A DNA stretch of 48,012 nt. It comes from Chloroflexota bacterium (GTDB lineage: Bacteria > Chloroflexota > Ktedonobacteria > Ktedonobacterales > JACDGC01). Shown piece after piece: positions 8,601 through 17,425 of this stretch. The stretch covers positions 1 to 48,012 of the forward strand of contig JAJYBV010000017.1 in NCBI GenBank assembly GCA_021778805.1, in the 5' to 3' direction. The notes below the pieces were generated by a model. The model was not told the DNA's origin. It did not search any database and worked only from the letters and a program-made list of their open reading frames with translations. Position 1 is the stretch's first letter. Every line of letters starts with the position of its first letter. The translations under genes were made by a program, and so were the position numbers.

Positions 8601-9219
8601 TTAAACCGCCGCGTTTGCTGAATTGCCCCGGTTCCTCCACTTCTGGAACAGATTCATATCCCAGCGCAATAAGTTTTGCGGTGAGGCTCAAAAAATCTAT
8701 TTCGATGCCCGGCCGAATCGCCAATGTTGCGGCGGCAAATTCATCCGCTGGAATAATCGGCTGGGTTAACGCACGCACCGAAGCTGCAAATATTGGCGCG
8801 CCATTAGGAAAAGAGCGATCTTTGCTATTTTGTGATTGAAACATCGCCAGCAACGCCGACATACGTTCGCGGGTAATATGCGGATTGGCCATCAGGCGTT
8901 CAAACGGCAGCGCCGGCCGAGATGGCAACAAAAATACTGCCGGATCCGGAGAATTTTCACGGGTACCCAGCAATTCAGCGGCTATTTGGGTAAAGGCGCG
9001 CGCGCGCGCATCATCAGAAGCAATATAGATGATTGGTTTATGTAAAGCCGAACACAGCGAGGTAATAAAATAGGCTTTTGCAGCATCCGGCATACCATAT
9101 ATAACCAGCGGTTCAGCGCTGTCGGCAGATTTAACGTTTTTAGAACGCAATAAATTTTCACACAGTAAGGTCATCTCTGGCCGGTGTGTTAAAATAGGCA
9201 GCAAACCGCGCAAACTCAT
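5626..9219 (-). CDS. mfd: Transcription-repair coupling factor
   Basis: Mfd removes RNA polymerase stalled at DNA lesions and recruits UvrA. The protein is about 1197 residues, as expected. Order of parts: an N-terminal UvrB-like module (about 1-350); the RNA polymerase-interacting CarD-like domain with KIGDYVVHVDFGIGRFDGL near residue 530; a RecG-like helicase core with Walker A GDVGYGKT near 680, DEEQRFGV near 780, TATPIPRTLHMA and the QLRGRVGRG motif; and a C-terminal TRCF domain ending near LEDRFGPAPDPV. I start at ATG 9219 (MSLRGLLPILTH), the family's usual beginning. A TTG four codons upstream (9231) is possible, but neither start has a clear ribosome site. A palindrome CTGTGA-ACG-TCACAG (9293-9307) lies in the leader. 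Confidence 0.97.
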   Translation of the reverse strand: MSLRGLLPILTHRPEMTLLCENLLRSKNVKSADSAEPLVIYGMPDAAKAYFITSLCSALHKPIIYIASDDARARAFTQIAAELLGTRENSPDPAVFLLPSRPALPFERLMANPHITRERMSALLAMFQSQNSKDRSFPNGAPIFAASVRALTQPIIPADEFAAATLAIRPGIEIDFLSLTAKLIALGYESVPEVEEPGQFSKRGGLIDIFPSSRPRPIRIEFFGDTVESARTFDPETQRSLNDAGLFFIPPAHEALPTAGAEAARQLKLLSASAMYPDALDRWRRDVDMLTERSSFDDIALYLPYLHRSAGLMDYVSSDAVLVLDDIEHLQTVTLDLRDQTTALRQKLIHDGEIPEDLQAAWIGWDTIFQELQNHRSLRFSALNQDVAGRESVWGSSAGVDFAPADSFGAKLRAFALEVRKEINERQRVVIVTDQARRISDLFHDEDILGANTILTTPEIDIADPPETGSLTVVYNTQLKEGWKSRSLALTIYTDAEIFGWAKRKTEKKTFTNSAAFLQELKIGDYVVHVDFGIGRFDGLTKITTDGAEREYLLIQYAGTDRLYLPTDRLNLITRYIGMGDSVPTLNKIGGTEWVRAKERASASAKDIAKDLLRLYSAREVSERLPYPSDDQQPWLQELEDSFPFEETPDQARAIEEVKNDMEQQKPMDRLVCGDVGYGKTEVALRAAFKAALDGRQVAILTPTTVLALQHFNTFRERLKNYPLRVELLSRFRSAKEQKDVLLSLALGQTDIVIGTHRLLSKDVVFNNLGLLVIDEEQRFGVEHKERMKQYRTEVDVLTLTATPIPRTLHMALVDVRDMSVIETPPVERLPIRTMIRESEDTIIREAILREIDRGGQVFFVNNRIRGILQIAQHLEILVPEAKIVVAHGQMDEEKLEKVMLDFAAGNFNVLVCTTIIENGLDIPNANTIIINNAGNFGLSQLYQLRGRVGRGALQAYAYFLYHKGTKLPPNAEKRLRAIYEATELGSGFRIAMKDLEIRGAGNLLGAEQSGNMSSVGFDLYCQLLAEEVAALQGSPYQQSQKMMTEITIDAPISAYIPDSYIPDRVLKIGFYQRIAALQTPEGVTAMLAELEDRFGPAPDPVRFLLGLDKLKLIARDMGFTSVALRNNEWVFRMRPGATANRVALYKKYKNLVKVELGVVTALRSALPEKPEEWIPELEKLLRFIPLNISDMAPSAT

Positions 9220-9364
9220 GATAAAAACCAACTGCTCTACAAAATTACAAGTGTTTTTCCATTAAAAAAACTGCCAACAAAAATTGCCCCGGCTGTGAAC
9301 GTCACAGGGGGATATTTCTTTGGGTATTTTTCAAAGTACATGGCTGTACGGCCACCTATTATGT

Positions 9365-9373
9365 ATTATACCA
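9365..9373 (-). promoter_or_regulatory. Extended -10 promoter candidate for mfd
   Basis: The minus strand reads TGGTATAAT here, a perfect -10 hexamer with the TG extension. The -35 region is weak. Transcription would begin near 9358, about 140 bases before ATG 9219, and pass through the short perfect palindrome at 9293-9307. Confidence 0.4.
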
Positions 9374-9626
9374 CAAAAGAGTATGCATAAACCTTGCCGG
9401 GTGTTATATCTGCTTGCGGAAGAGCAAAAATTTGATTGCGCTGCAAAACGCAGAAATATGGGCTGCTTTCACCAAAATATACCATGTTATCGCGCTGCGC
9501 AACGCATAAGGGGTATACTTACTATAAGAATTGTATACATAAATTATGTGGACTTATGCTTGAATCATACACTGGTTTGCCTTGATTGCGTTAAGATAAC
9601 AATATCTGCGGCGCAATAGCCCCCAA

Positions 9627-9764
9627 TTAAAGGCACGTATTTTGCGCATTTTGAATATGGCGCTGCAAGCAATGTCCGGATGTACTAGAGACCTGAGCAT
9701 AAAAAAAGCACAAAGCCAAAGGCAGCATGCCTACTGACAGGATCGGGGGTGTTTTCCGATTCAT
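9627..9764 (-). CDS. Possible 45-residue membrane peptide
   Basis: A short frame from ATG 9764 has AAGGA four bases upstream. It encodes a basic start (MNRK), a hydrophobic stretch (ILSVGMLPLALCFFY) and a polar tail, so it would resemble a small membrane peptide. It lies in the 660 bp gap between mfd and the L,D-transpeptidase, which otherwise holds only promoter-like sites. A longer frame reaching 9890 overlaps the next gene and is not credible. Evidence for expression is weak. Confidence 0.22.
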   Translation of the reverse strand: MNRKTPPILSVGMLPLALCFFYAQVSSTSGHCLQRHIQNAQNTCL

Positions 9765-9809
9765 CTTATCCTTTTTAGGCTTAAGTCTCTCATAGCGTTG
9801 ACAAATTGA

Positions 9810-9838
9810 TTGCAAATCTTCACCCGTCAAATTATAAC
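9810..9838 (+). promoter_or_regulatory. Promoter candidate for the L,D-transpeptidase gene
   Basis: TTGCAA (9810-9815) and TATAAC (9833-9838) are 17 bp apart. The expected start near 9845 lies just ahead of the ribosome site (AAAGGCAGG) and ATG 9882. Confidence 0.4.
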
Positions 9839-9881
9839 TTGCTAACAAGCTGCATAAGTAATAAATAAAGGCAGGCACACT

Positions 9882-11504
9882 ATGGCGCATACACTACAAC
9901 AAAAAGCACAATCGCGCATTATTATTGCGTTGCTTGCCGTCTTACTAATGCCGCTTTTTTCCGGGTGCGGATTAACAACGCTTTCCTATCAAACGCAAAA
10001 TGTTAAAACACAACTCGATTCATTGCTTATTCACGCAGCGCATTTTGGGGCTTCGCAGCAGAGTTTAACAACAATCAAAAATCAGGAAAACACGGTTATT
10101 ACTCAAACAGAATGGTTAGAAACCAGCGAAACTCAGGCAATAACCACATTGCAAACGCTGATCAATTCGGTATATACCAGCGAATATACTGCCTTTGAAC
10201 AAAATAACAGCGCAGTACAGCTTTCCTTTGCATCACTGAATAACGCGATTAGTCAGGCGCAGTCTCAGGGCATTGCGTCAACATATTTTTCTGCTTGGCA
10301 AACTGCCGATTCGCAACAGTATACGCAGGCCATAAATGCGCAAGAGCTTCTGTCGGTAAATGATCACATTTTGCAGCAGACCACTATCGTGCATACCATG
10401 CAAAATACCTTCAATCAACTTACAAATTTCAGTGCTATTACCGCAAAATTATCTCACGCCGGTATACAAAGTCAATTGGCGCAGCAAGAATATGCGCAAG
10501 ACCAATTAGCCTATGCGCAGGCAAAAACTCAGAATGATTTTTTTTCGCTCAGCAGTCAAATAAACGCGCAGATTATTGGTTTGGTTAACGATGAAATCCA
10601 AGCGATACCATATGTTGGGGGCGCCCAGCTGAATGTTATGCAAAAAAATATCTCTTTGCTGCAAAGCTATCAGCAGAACAGCGCGCCGTTTCAGCAGCAA
10701 TGGCGGCAAGATAATTCTGCCCTTGGTCATATTGTTTCATTAACGCAGTTTGTTCAATTTGAATCGAATGTGCAAGACCAAATTGACAATATGCAGCTGC
10801 CCTTGACCATTGGAAAAACCCAAAAAGATATTGTTGATTTCTCAGCGCTGCTGCGTTTAGCAGACGCTATGCATTTGCAGGATTATGAATATCACGGTGA
10901 GTTTGGATTGCAGATGCTGCAAAGTGAACTGTCCAGCTCGCAAACTCTGCAAGATTTCCAGAACACCGACTCTGCAACGGCGCTGCTTTCCGAGAATTTA
11001 AGTGAAATGATCGCCAACGCGCAGACACATACACCATATAATCAGCCGCACACTGCAGATTTTACCCTAATGCACTATTATGGTATTATGAGCGGAAAGG
11101 TTATTATCATTTCGCTGGCAGAACAAACAATGCGTTTGTATGATAACGGCAATCTGGTATTTACCACTTATATCACAACAGGAGAACAATCATTACCAAC
11201 CCCACCGGGGTCTTGGCGCATTATTTCAAAAGCTACAAATGTGCTGTTTACTTCTCCCTTTCCCGAAGGCTCTAAATATTGGTATGCGCCGACGTTAGTG
11301 CACTATACGCTAAATTTTCACCAGGGCGGATACTTCATACACGACGCTTGGTGGCGCACACAGTTTGGCCCGGGGTCTAACCTGCCGCACTATGACCCCA
11401 ATGCAGATAATAATGGCTCCCATGGGTGTGTAAATGTTCCTTTGCAGCAAATGGGCTTAGTTTATGAATGGGCGGCGCTAAACACACCTATTATTATTTA
11501 TTGA
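9882..11504 (+). CDS. Lipoprotein L,D-transpeptidase (YkuD domain)
   Basis: This 540-residue envelope enzyme probably makes 3-3 cross-links in peptidoglycan or attaches proteins to it. It begins with a basic region, a hydrophobic segment (IIIALLAVLLMPLFSG) and a lipobox LFSGC with Cys29 as the likely lipidated residue. Residues about 40-390 are a long Gln-, Ser- and Thr-rich helical region that I do not recognise and that may be a spacer through the wall. The C-terminal YkuD domain starts near GKVIIISLAEQTMRLYDNG and ends with SHGCVNVP, where His514 and Cys516 are the catalytic pair. LPTPPGSWRI and GGYFIHDA are also typical. The mannosyltransferase gene begins 10 bp downstream, so the two are likely an operon. 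Confidence 0.9.
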   Translation: MAHTLQQKAQSRIIIALLAVLLMPLFSGCGLTTLSYQTQNVKTQLDSLLIHAAHFGASQQSLTTIKNQENTVITQTEWLETSETQAITTLQTLINSVYTSEYTAFEQNNSAVQLSFASLNNAISQAQSQGIASTYFSAWQTADSQQYTQAINAQELLSVNDHILQQTTIVHTMQNTFNQLTNFSAITAKLSHAGIQSQLAQQEYAQDQLAYAQAKTQNDFFSLSSQINAQIIGLVNDEIQAIPYVGGAQLNVMQKNISLLQSYQQNSAPFQQQWRQDNSALGHIVSLTQFVQFESNVQDQIDNMQLPLTIGKTQKDIVDFSALLRLADAMHLQDYEYHGEFGLQMLQSELSSSQTLQDFQNTDSATALLSENLSEMIANAQTHTPYNQPHTADFTLMHYYGIMSGKVIIISLAEQTMRLYDNGNLVFTTYITTGEQSLPTPPGSWRIISKATNVLFTSPFPEGSKYWYAPTLVHYTLNFHQGGYFIHDAWWRTQFGPGSNLPHYDPNADNNGSHGCVNVPLQQMGLVYEWAALNTPIIIY

Positions 11505-11514
11505 AATATGGATC

Positions 11515-12687
11515 ATGATAAAAGATATTTCGCATTTCGTCATGTATTTGCGCCGCGGAGCGCAAGCTTGGCTGAAACAGCCCGCCGGCGTTGCAGCAAT
11601 TTATTGGCTGGCCAGTCGCGCGGCCTTTGCCCTGCTGATTATTGTTGGTGATCTGCTGAATCCCTATCAAAGCCAATACGCCAATCACCCAAGTGTACCG
11701 TTTACCACTGTTTTAACTTCCGTTAACTCTTGGGATTCGCTCTGGTATCAGATTATTGCCACAAAAGGCTATACGCATGCTTTTTTAGCAGGTTTTTTTC
11801 CGCTCTATCCGCTCCTCATACATTTTTTCCTGTTTTTAGATCCTGGACAAGCTTCCTTTATAGCGCTGCTTATCAGCAATTGCGCGCTGTATATAGCCTT
11901 GTGGGGCATAATAGTGTGGTGCATACAGGAAAACTACTCTGCTGAATGGACAATGCGCGCATTGCTGGCCTACCCGTTTGCGTTTTTTCTGGCCATTGGC
12001 TACAGTGAAAGTCTTTTTTTAGCGCTGGCGGTTTGGGCGCTGGTCTTTGCGAAATCCGGCAAATATACCCCGGCGATGGCAATGGGGATTTTGGCAGGGC
12101 TGGCGCGGCCAACGGCGCTGGCCTTATTTTTTCCTTTAGCGTATATTGCTTGGCAAAAGCAATCACTGCGCGCAGGAATTGCGTCTCTTGGCGCCGGAAT
12201 AGGAATAGGAATATATGGGCTTTACTGCCAATGGAAATGGCATGATTTTTTGGCGTTTATACACGCGCAATCTTATAACGCCCATGGTTTCATACTGCCT
12301 TGGGATGCGTTTCACGCCGCTATTCTGCAAGTGTTTGCCGAGCCGGCGTTTTCCTACACACAAGTTCGCACATTGTTAGATTTTCTTCCGCTTGTGGCGG
12401 CAATTGCCTTAACACTGTTTGCGCTGCAGCAAATGCGCATATCTTCGGCGATATATTTGATTGCGTCGCTGCTGTTTATCCTTATCTTGGGACCTGTGCC
12501 AAACGCAATCTTCCCAGATATATATGCTTCTGCCGGCCGCTACAGCATTGTGCTGTTTCCGCTTGCCGCAATCGTTGGCAAGGCTATGAGCCGGCGCAAA
12601 TGGTTTGGTGATTTTTTTATGATATTCGGATGGGGAATGCAGGCGCTGTTTATTGTTTTTATAGCGCGTGGCGGATGGCTGGTTTAA
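11515..12687 (+). CDS. PIG-V-like (GT-C) mannosyltransferase, membrane protein
   Basis: The 390-residue protein has about nine membrane segments. Early on it carries the pattern NSWDSLWYQIIATKGY followed by FFPLYPLL, which is characteristic of the PIG-V/GT-C family that uses a polyprenyl-phosphate mannose donor on the outer face of the membrane. GYSESLFLALAVWAL and GLARPTALALFFPLAY further support the family. Bacterial members are mostly uncharacterised, so acceptor and sugar are inferred. The gene starts 10 bp after the L,D-transpeptidase gene and ends at a hairpin terminator at 12724-12753. A role in glycosylating a wall polymer or exported protein would fit the neighbour. Confidence 0.8.
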   Translation: MIKDISHFVMYLRRGAQAWLKQPAGVAAIYWLASRAAFALLIIVGDLLNPYQSQYANHPSVPFTTVLTSVNSWDSLWYQIIATKGYTHAFLAGFFPLYPLLIHFFLFLDPGQASFIALLISNCALYIALWGIIVWCIQENYSAEWTMRALLAYPFAFFLAIGYSESLFLALAVWALVFAKSGKYTPAMAMGILAGLARPTALALFFPLAYIAWQKQSLRAGIASLGAGIGIGIYGLYCQWKWHDFLAFIHAQSYNAHGFILPWDAFHAAILQVFAEPAFSYTQVRTLLDFLPLVAAIALTLFALQQMRISSAIYLIASLLFILILGPVPNAIFPDIYASAGRYSIVLFPLAAIVGKAMSRRKWFGDFFMIFGWGMQALFIVFIARGGWLV

Positions 12688-12723
12688 AGGGCAAGTTTGG
12701 TTCGCCAGGTTTGCCAAACAAAT

Positions 12724-12753
12724 AACGCCCGGAAATTGATTTCCCGGGCGTTT
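12724..12753. terminator. Bidirectional hairpin between convergent genes
   Basis: AACGCCCGGAAA pairs with TTTCCCGGGCGTT (one bulged base) around a five-base loop. It sits between the ends of the mannosyltransferase (+) and the ABC ATPase (-) and is flanked by short T and A runs, so it could serve both strands. Confidence 0.75.
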
Positions 12754-12777
12754 GGTATATTAGAGAAATATGGAAGT

Positions 12778-13902
<1,125 letters not shown>

Positions 13903-14007
13903 GTTTAACTCTCTTTCAGAGGGCATAAAAACCCTCTAGCCATACGGCAAGATTTATTCCTTCCTCAATTAACCGGCAAAGCCTGCCAGTCAGTCCTTCT
14001 GAAAGAG

Positions 14008-14036
14008 AGTATACCAAAAATTTAACAAAATGTCTA
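14008..14036 (-). promoter_or_regulatory. Sigma-70-type promoter for the ABC ATPase gene
   Basis: On the minus strand TAGACA (14031-14036) and TATACT (14008-14013) are exactly 17 bp apart. The start would be near 14001, giving a leader of about 100 bases. Within that leader AGAGGG and CCCTCT (13917-13936) can pair around an eight-base loop containing the alternative ATG. Confidence 0.65.
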
Positions 14037-14038
14037 GT

Positions 14039-15133
14039 TCAATGCGCTGGAGCAAAATAGAGCAGATAACATATAACAAGCAGCCACACAAATATTGCGC
14101 CCTGAATATGCCTGTCGCGCAGCAGTATTTCCGCCGGGCTGCCGCCTTGGCTAAGCATACTAGTAAGATATATATATCGGAATAAGCCATATATCACTGC
14201 GGGAATTGTCAGCATCATCCGCTGATCACGCATAATTCCGCCTTCAAAAGTATATAAACTGTATGCCATTATTATCGCCGCTGTAATAATACCCATGAAT
14301 TGATCGATCATTGGAAGAGTATATTGCTTCAAAAGCGGCCGATGCAGCGCAGCAGTTTCATTCAGCGAAACCAGTTCTCCACGGCGTTTGCCAAAACCCA
14401 AAAAAAGCGCCAGCAGCAATGCGCATAAATACAGCCAAGGCGAAATTGGCGCCGCAACCGCTATGGCGCCTTCATAAGCGCGCAGCGCAAACCCTGCGGC
14501 TATGGTAAAAATATCCAGCAAAATCACATGTTTCAACGCAAATGTATACAATATTTGCAGCGCCAAATACGCCACTAAAAATAATAAAAACAACGTATTG
14601 CTGCCGCCAAACGCGCTATAGGGATCTCCCGTTATAATTGATGCGCCGGAATGGCCGTTCAGCGGCGCTGAAAATAGTTGCAGCATTGCTGGTTTTTGTC
14701 CAACGCCTATTGGCAGCAAATACAAACACAGCGCCAAAGCAAACGCCAGCAGCGCGTTTGCCGCCAAACCAATTTTTGCCGTCAAATGGTTCAGCTTTCC
14801 GCTGGCCAGCGGACGCTTGCGTTTTATGGGATGAATTCGGTCGCGGCTGATATCGGCAAAATCATTCATTATGTATACAGCGCTGGAGGCAAAACAGAAC
14901 GACGCTACAGCAACCAATGCGCGAACCACCGAAGCTTCAAAAAACAACCGGCCTGAAAACAGCAGCCCCGCTAAAAGCAATGAATTTTTCGTCCATTCCC
15001 GCGGCCGCATTTCTGCAATAAGCAACCGAAACTGGTTCGGCGGCGCATGCTTGGGGTATGCATTCAGCGGCGCTGCTATCAGCTGGCTTTCGGCAATCAC
15101 ATCATCCTGTGCTTCCGGTGTCTGTTTCGTCAT
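14039..15133 (-). CDS. UbiA-family prenyltransferase, decaprenyl-phosphate phosphoribosyltransferase-like
   Basis: This 364-residue integral membrane protein of the UbiA superfamily has about nine membrane segments. The first metal/substrate motif is NDFADISRDRIHP, followed by KRKRPLASG. The second is in LDIFTIAAGFALRAYEGA. The MRPREWTKNSLLLAGLLFSG opening and the LFLGFGKRRGELVSL segment are closer to the mycobacterial 5-phosphoribosyl-decaprenyl-phosphate synthase than to quinone-type UbiA, so transfer of phosphoribose to a polyprenyl phosphate is the best guess. An insertion of about 35 Gly/Ser-rich residues lies in the middle. The ribosome site is weak. It follows the Crp/Fnr gene by 31 bp on the same strand. 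Transferase specificity is inferred. Confidence 0.78.
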   Translation of the reverse strand: MTKQTPEAQDDVIAESQLIAAPLNAYPKHAPPNQFRLLIAEMRPREWTKNSLLLAGLLFSGRLFFEASVVRALVAVASFCFASSAVYIMNDFADISRDRIHPIKRKRPLASGKLNHLTAKIGLAANALLAFALALCLYLLPIGVGQKPAMLQLFSAPLNGHSGASIITGDPYSAFGGSNTLFLLFLVAYLALQILYTFALKHVILLDIFTIAAGFALRAYEGAIAVAAPISPWLYLCALLLALFLGFGKRRGELVSLNETAALHRPLLKQYTLPMIDQFMGIITAAIIMAYSLYTFEGGIMRDQRMMLTIPAVIYGLFRYIYLTSMLSQGGSPAEILLRDRHIQGAIFVWLLVICYLLYFAPAH

Positions 15134-15164
15134 ACAAAATCAACCAAAATCATTTCCAGAACGT

Positions 15165-15860
15165 TTAGTAAATGCGTTTGCGCAGTTCAGCAATTTTGTG
15201 AATTGTAATTTTGTGTTTATCGGCGCTGATATAGTTTTTATCAGTAAAATAACCCATCACTTTATTCACACTTTCGCGAGACGCGCCTATCATTGAAGCA
15301 AGTTCCTGCTGAGTTAAGCGAATATTAATGCGGGTGGCTCCATCGGCTTCTAATTCACCGTGTTCCTCCGAAAGCTCCACCAATTTTTTGGCGACGCGCG
15401 CAAACACATCTAAGAAAATAAGATCTTCCACCATTTGATTCGCCGCGCGCATACGAGCAGACAAAATTTTCATCATTTCAATGGAAATTTCCGGCCACGT
15501 TTTAATTAACTGAATAAAATCATCCCGCTGCAATGTAAATACTTCTACATTATCAATGGCAATAACATCGGCAGACCGCGGATTATTATCCAAGATTGAC
15601 ATTTCACCAAAACTTTCCGCTGGCCCCAATATCGCCAACGCCACTTCCTGCCCGTCAGACCCCGTAATCCGGATCCGCACGCGGCCCTTATGTATAACAT
15701 ACATAACCTGCCCGGGATCTTCCCTGTGAAAAATAGCCTCTCCGGCGCGGAATGTCCGCAGCTTCATTGCTTGGGCTATCCGGCTTAAACTTTCGGCGTC
15801 CATCCCATGAAATAACGGCACATTAGCAATATTAGGCGCCGGGTGATTGGAGTTTGCCAT
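15165..15860 (-). CDS. Crp/Fnr-family transcriptional regulator
   Basis: The 231-residue protein has the usual two parts. A cyclic-nucleotide-binding-like beta barrel (about 15-130) includes GQVMYVIHKGRVRIRI, GPAESFGEMSILDNNPRSADVIAI and RDDFIQLI. A C-terminal helix-turn-helix (about 175-225) includes LTQQELASMIGASRESVNKVM. The FGEMSILDNNPRSA segment resembles the cyclic-nucleotide pocket of CRP, so cAMP or a related ligand is likely. No Fnr-type cysteine cluster is seen. It is transcribed from an extended -10 promoter near 16003 through a hairpin-rich leader of about 135 bases, and may be co-transcribed with the UbiA-type gene downstream. Target genes cannot be assigned. Confidence 0.92.
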   Translation of the reverse strand: MANSNHPAPNIANVPLFHGMDAESLSRIAQAMKLRTFRAGEAIFHREDPGQVMYVIHKGRVRIRITGSDGQEVALAILGPAESFGEMSILDNNPRSADVIAIDNVEVFTLQRDDFIQLIKTWPEISIEMMKILSARMRAANQMVEDLIFLDVFARVAKKLVELSEEHGELEADGATRINIRLTQQELASMIGASRESVNKVMGYFTDKNYISADKHKITIHKIAELRKRIY

Positions 15861-15929
15861 AGTCTTTAGCCCCCAGTTCGATGAGAAATAGCGTTTGCGT
15901 TGCTATATAACCGTGCGGCGGCTGTTTTC

Positions 15930-16011
15930 CGGCGTTTTTGCGTTTGCAAAACGCCGCGCTTGCCGCTCCGGCAAATACGGAAACAATTTTGAATACGCGA
16001 ACATTATAGCA
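15930..16011 (-). promoter_or_regulatory. Promoter and structured leader of the Crp/Fnr gene
   Basis: The minus strand carries TGCTATAAT at 16003-16011, an extended -10 element. Downstream, the leader holds a small hairpin at 15961-15973 (TGCCG/CGGCA) and a strong one at 15930-15956, with nine-base arms CGGCGTTTT and AAAACGCCG. No T run follows, so a simple terminator is unlikely. A role in translation or RNA stability is a guess. Confidence 0.5.
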
Positions 16012-16057
16012 TATTTCTAAGCAACACGGATGAATCAATTTGCCTAAACGGCATTTC

Positions 16058-16807
16058 TTAAATTAATTTCAGCCGGGAAGCCAAAGTTACAAAAGGATTG
16101 ATAATTTTTTGCAGCAAACTTCGCAAAAATACCACCAGCGAACTGCACACAAAGCCATTCAAAGCGCCGCCGGCAATATCTCCGGGATAATGCACGCCTA
16201 CATATACACGCGCAACTCCAATATAGAGCATAAGCGCAACCCCACACACCACTAACACCACCGGAATGATAAATCTGGCAGAAAGTTTGGCTGCTTGTTT
16301 TAATGTAATATCAGCAATAGCGGCTTTTGCTTCAACAATCGGTTTTGCCAGCAGCGAAAGATAATAGATCAGTGTAAATGCTACCGCGGAAATTACCGAT
16401 TCATGGTCACTTGGAAATGCGGTGTCTGCCGGATGGTTTATTAATAAATGATCCGCCGGATAAGATACGAATGGCCGCGGCTCGTATAATATTTTGCCAA
16501 TAACCATGCTGAGTACAATTGCCAATACAACGGATATAGCGCTGTAGAACAAAAATTGCGCCCCAAGCTGCCGATCATGCTGGAATACAGCTTCAGGTAT
16601 TCTTTTTGCTGCCCATTTTTTCAGCGGAGACCACTCTGCAATATACAGCCATAAACCCACTAATAATAACGGCCCCAGAAAAATTGCGTATTGGGCGCCA
16701 AATATCATAAGCCGATCTGCCCACGGCGTGTTGCCGGCAAATTGATTTATCTTTTCAAACAATGTCATATTAAAGCTAAGAAGCGCATTCACTAAACTCA
16801 TCTCCAT
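16058..16807 (-). CDS. PAP2-family phosphatase, BcrC-like undecaprenyl-diphosphatase
   Basis: The 249-residue membrane enzyme would dephosphorylate undecaprenyl diphosphate on the outer face of the membrane, recycling the lipid carrier of wall synthesis. The three PAP2 motifs are visible: GKILYEPRP, then FPSDHES, then ARVYVGVHYPGD, with His and Asp of the last motif as catalytic residues. PSDH in place of PSGH, and the opening NMTLFEKINQFAGN, match BcrC-type enzymes. An extra cytoplasmic loop of about 40 residues (AKPIVEAKAAIADITLKQAAK) separates motifs two and three. ATG 16807 has no clear ribosome site, and ATG 16801 is an alternative. It is separated from the Crp/Fnr gene by about 200 bases. 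Confidence 0.85.
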   Translation of the reverse strand: MEMSLVNALLSFNMTLFEKINQFAGNTPWADRLMIFGAQYAIFLGPLLLVGLWLYIAEWSPLKKWAAKRIPEAVFQHDRQLGAQFLFYSAISVVLAIVLSMVIGKILYEPRPFVSYPADHLLINHPADTAFPSDHESVISAVAFTLIYYLSLLAKPIVEAKAAIADITLKQAAKLSARFIIPVVLVVCGVALMLYIGVARVYVGVHYPGDIAGGALNGFVCSSLVVFLRSLLQKIINPFVTLASRLKLI

Positions 16808-16944
16808 TAAAATCGTGTTAAATTCATGTTAATACGATATCATAGGATGGTATTACTTTCAAATTCATAGGGACCACTCTTTTGGGTTGTTGGCATTTTC
16901 AGCAGAAAAAAAGCGCCAGACTCTATTGCGCCCTATAACCTGTA

Positions 16945-16983
16945 ACAAAAAACGCACACACTCTTGGCGGGAGCATGTGCGTT
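16945..16983 (-). terminator. Rho-independent terminator of groES
   Basis: Eight-base arms AACGCACA (16951-16958) and TGTGCGTT (16976-16983) form a hairpin. On the minus strand it is followed by a run of T, 30 bases past the groES stop. Confidence 0.8.
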
Positions 16984-17012
16984 TCGGAGAAGAAGCAATG
17001 AAAGGTTGTCTG

Positions 17013-17327
17013 CTATTTTTTACGGGATTGCGCTGGTTCCGGAATTTTTTCAATTTCAATAATTCTGGCTAAAATATGCGACTCTTCTAAAATGAGATAA
17101 GATACCCCATCGGCTTTAAGTTCCGAGCCGGAATATTTCTGAAAATAGATTTTATCACCTACGCTTAATTTTTCTTGCAAATGCGAACCTTCACCAATTG
17201 CAATAATTTCGCCCTCACTTGGTTTTTCTTTTGAAGTATCTGGCAGATATATGCCGCTGGCAGTTTGCTGCGGAATTTCAAGCATCTTCACTAAAATGCG
17301 ATCACCAAAAGGCTGAATAGTTTTCAT
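17013..17327 (-). CDS. groES: Co-chaperonin GroES
   Basis: GroES caps the GroEL folding chamber in the cytoplasm. The 104-residue protein has the full fold: PFGDRILVKMLE at the start, the mobile loop TASGIYLPDTSKEKPSEGEIIAIG, then VGDKIYFQKYSGSELKADGVSYLILEESHILARI. The last dozen residues (IEKIPEPAQSRKK) are a short charged tail beyond the usual end. No groEL gene is adjacent, so this is a stand-alone copy. A terminator follows directly at 16945-16983. Upstream, a perfect palindrome (17366-17383) lies in the leader and differs from the CIRCE heat-shock operator. The ribosome site (AGAGAAAG) is weak. Confidence 0.93.
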   Translation of the reverse strand: MKTIQPFGDRILVKMLEIPQQTASGIYLPDTSKEKPSEGEIIAIGEGSHLQEKLSVGDKIYFQKYSGSELKADGVSYLILEESHILARIIEIEKIPEPAQSRKK

Positions 17328-17365
17328 AATTGTATTACTTTCTCTTTCTATCTGTAACTTCGTTT

Positions 17366-17383
17366 TGCGCTGAAATCAGCGCA
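17366..17383 (-). promoter_or_regulatory. Perfect palindrome upstream of groES
   Basis: TGCGCTG and CAGCGCA pair around a four-base loop, 39 bases before the groES start and 43 bases after the thioredoxin-glutaredoxin stop. No T run follows on either strand, so an operator or a leader hairpin is more likely than a terminator. Confidence 0.45.
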
Positions 17384-17425
17384 TTTGCAAACAATTGCAG
17401 TTCGCGCAATGGGTATTAAAATATG

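Noticed and set aside
9293-9307. CRP binding site (TGTGA-TCACA)
   Set aside because: The half sites match, but are separated by three bases rather than six, so they are too close for a CRP dimer.
9320-9619. 99-residue frame starting at TTG
   Set aside because: A GGGGG sits at a fitting distance, but composition is not protein-like and the frame covers promoter-like sequence for mfd.
17366-17383. CIRCE heat-shock operator before groES
   Set aside because: The palindrome does not match TTAGCACTC-N9-GAGTGCTAA in sequence or spacing.
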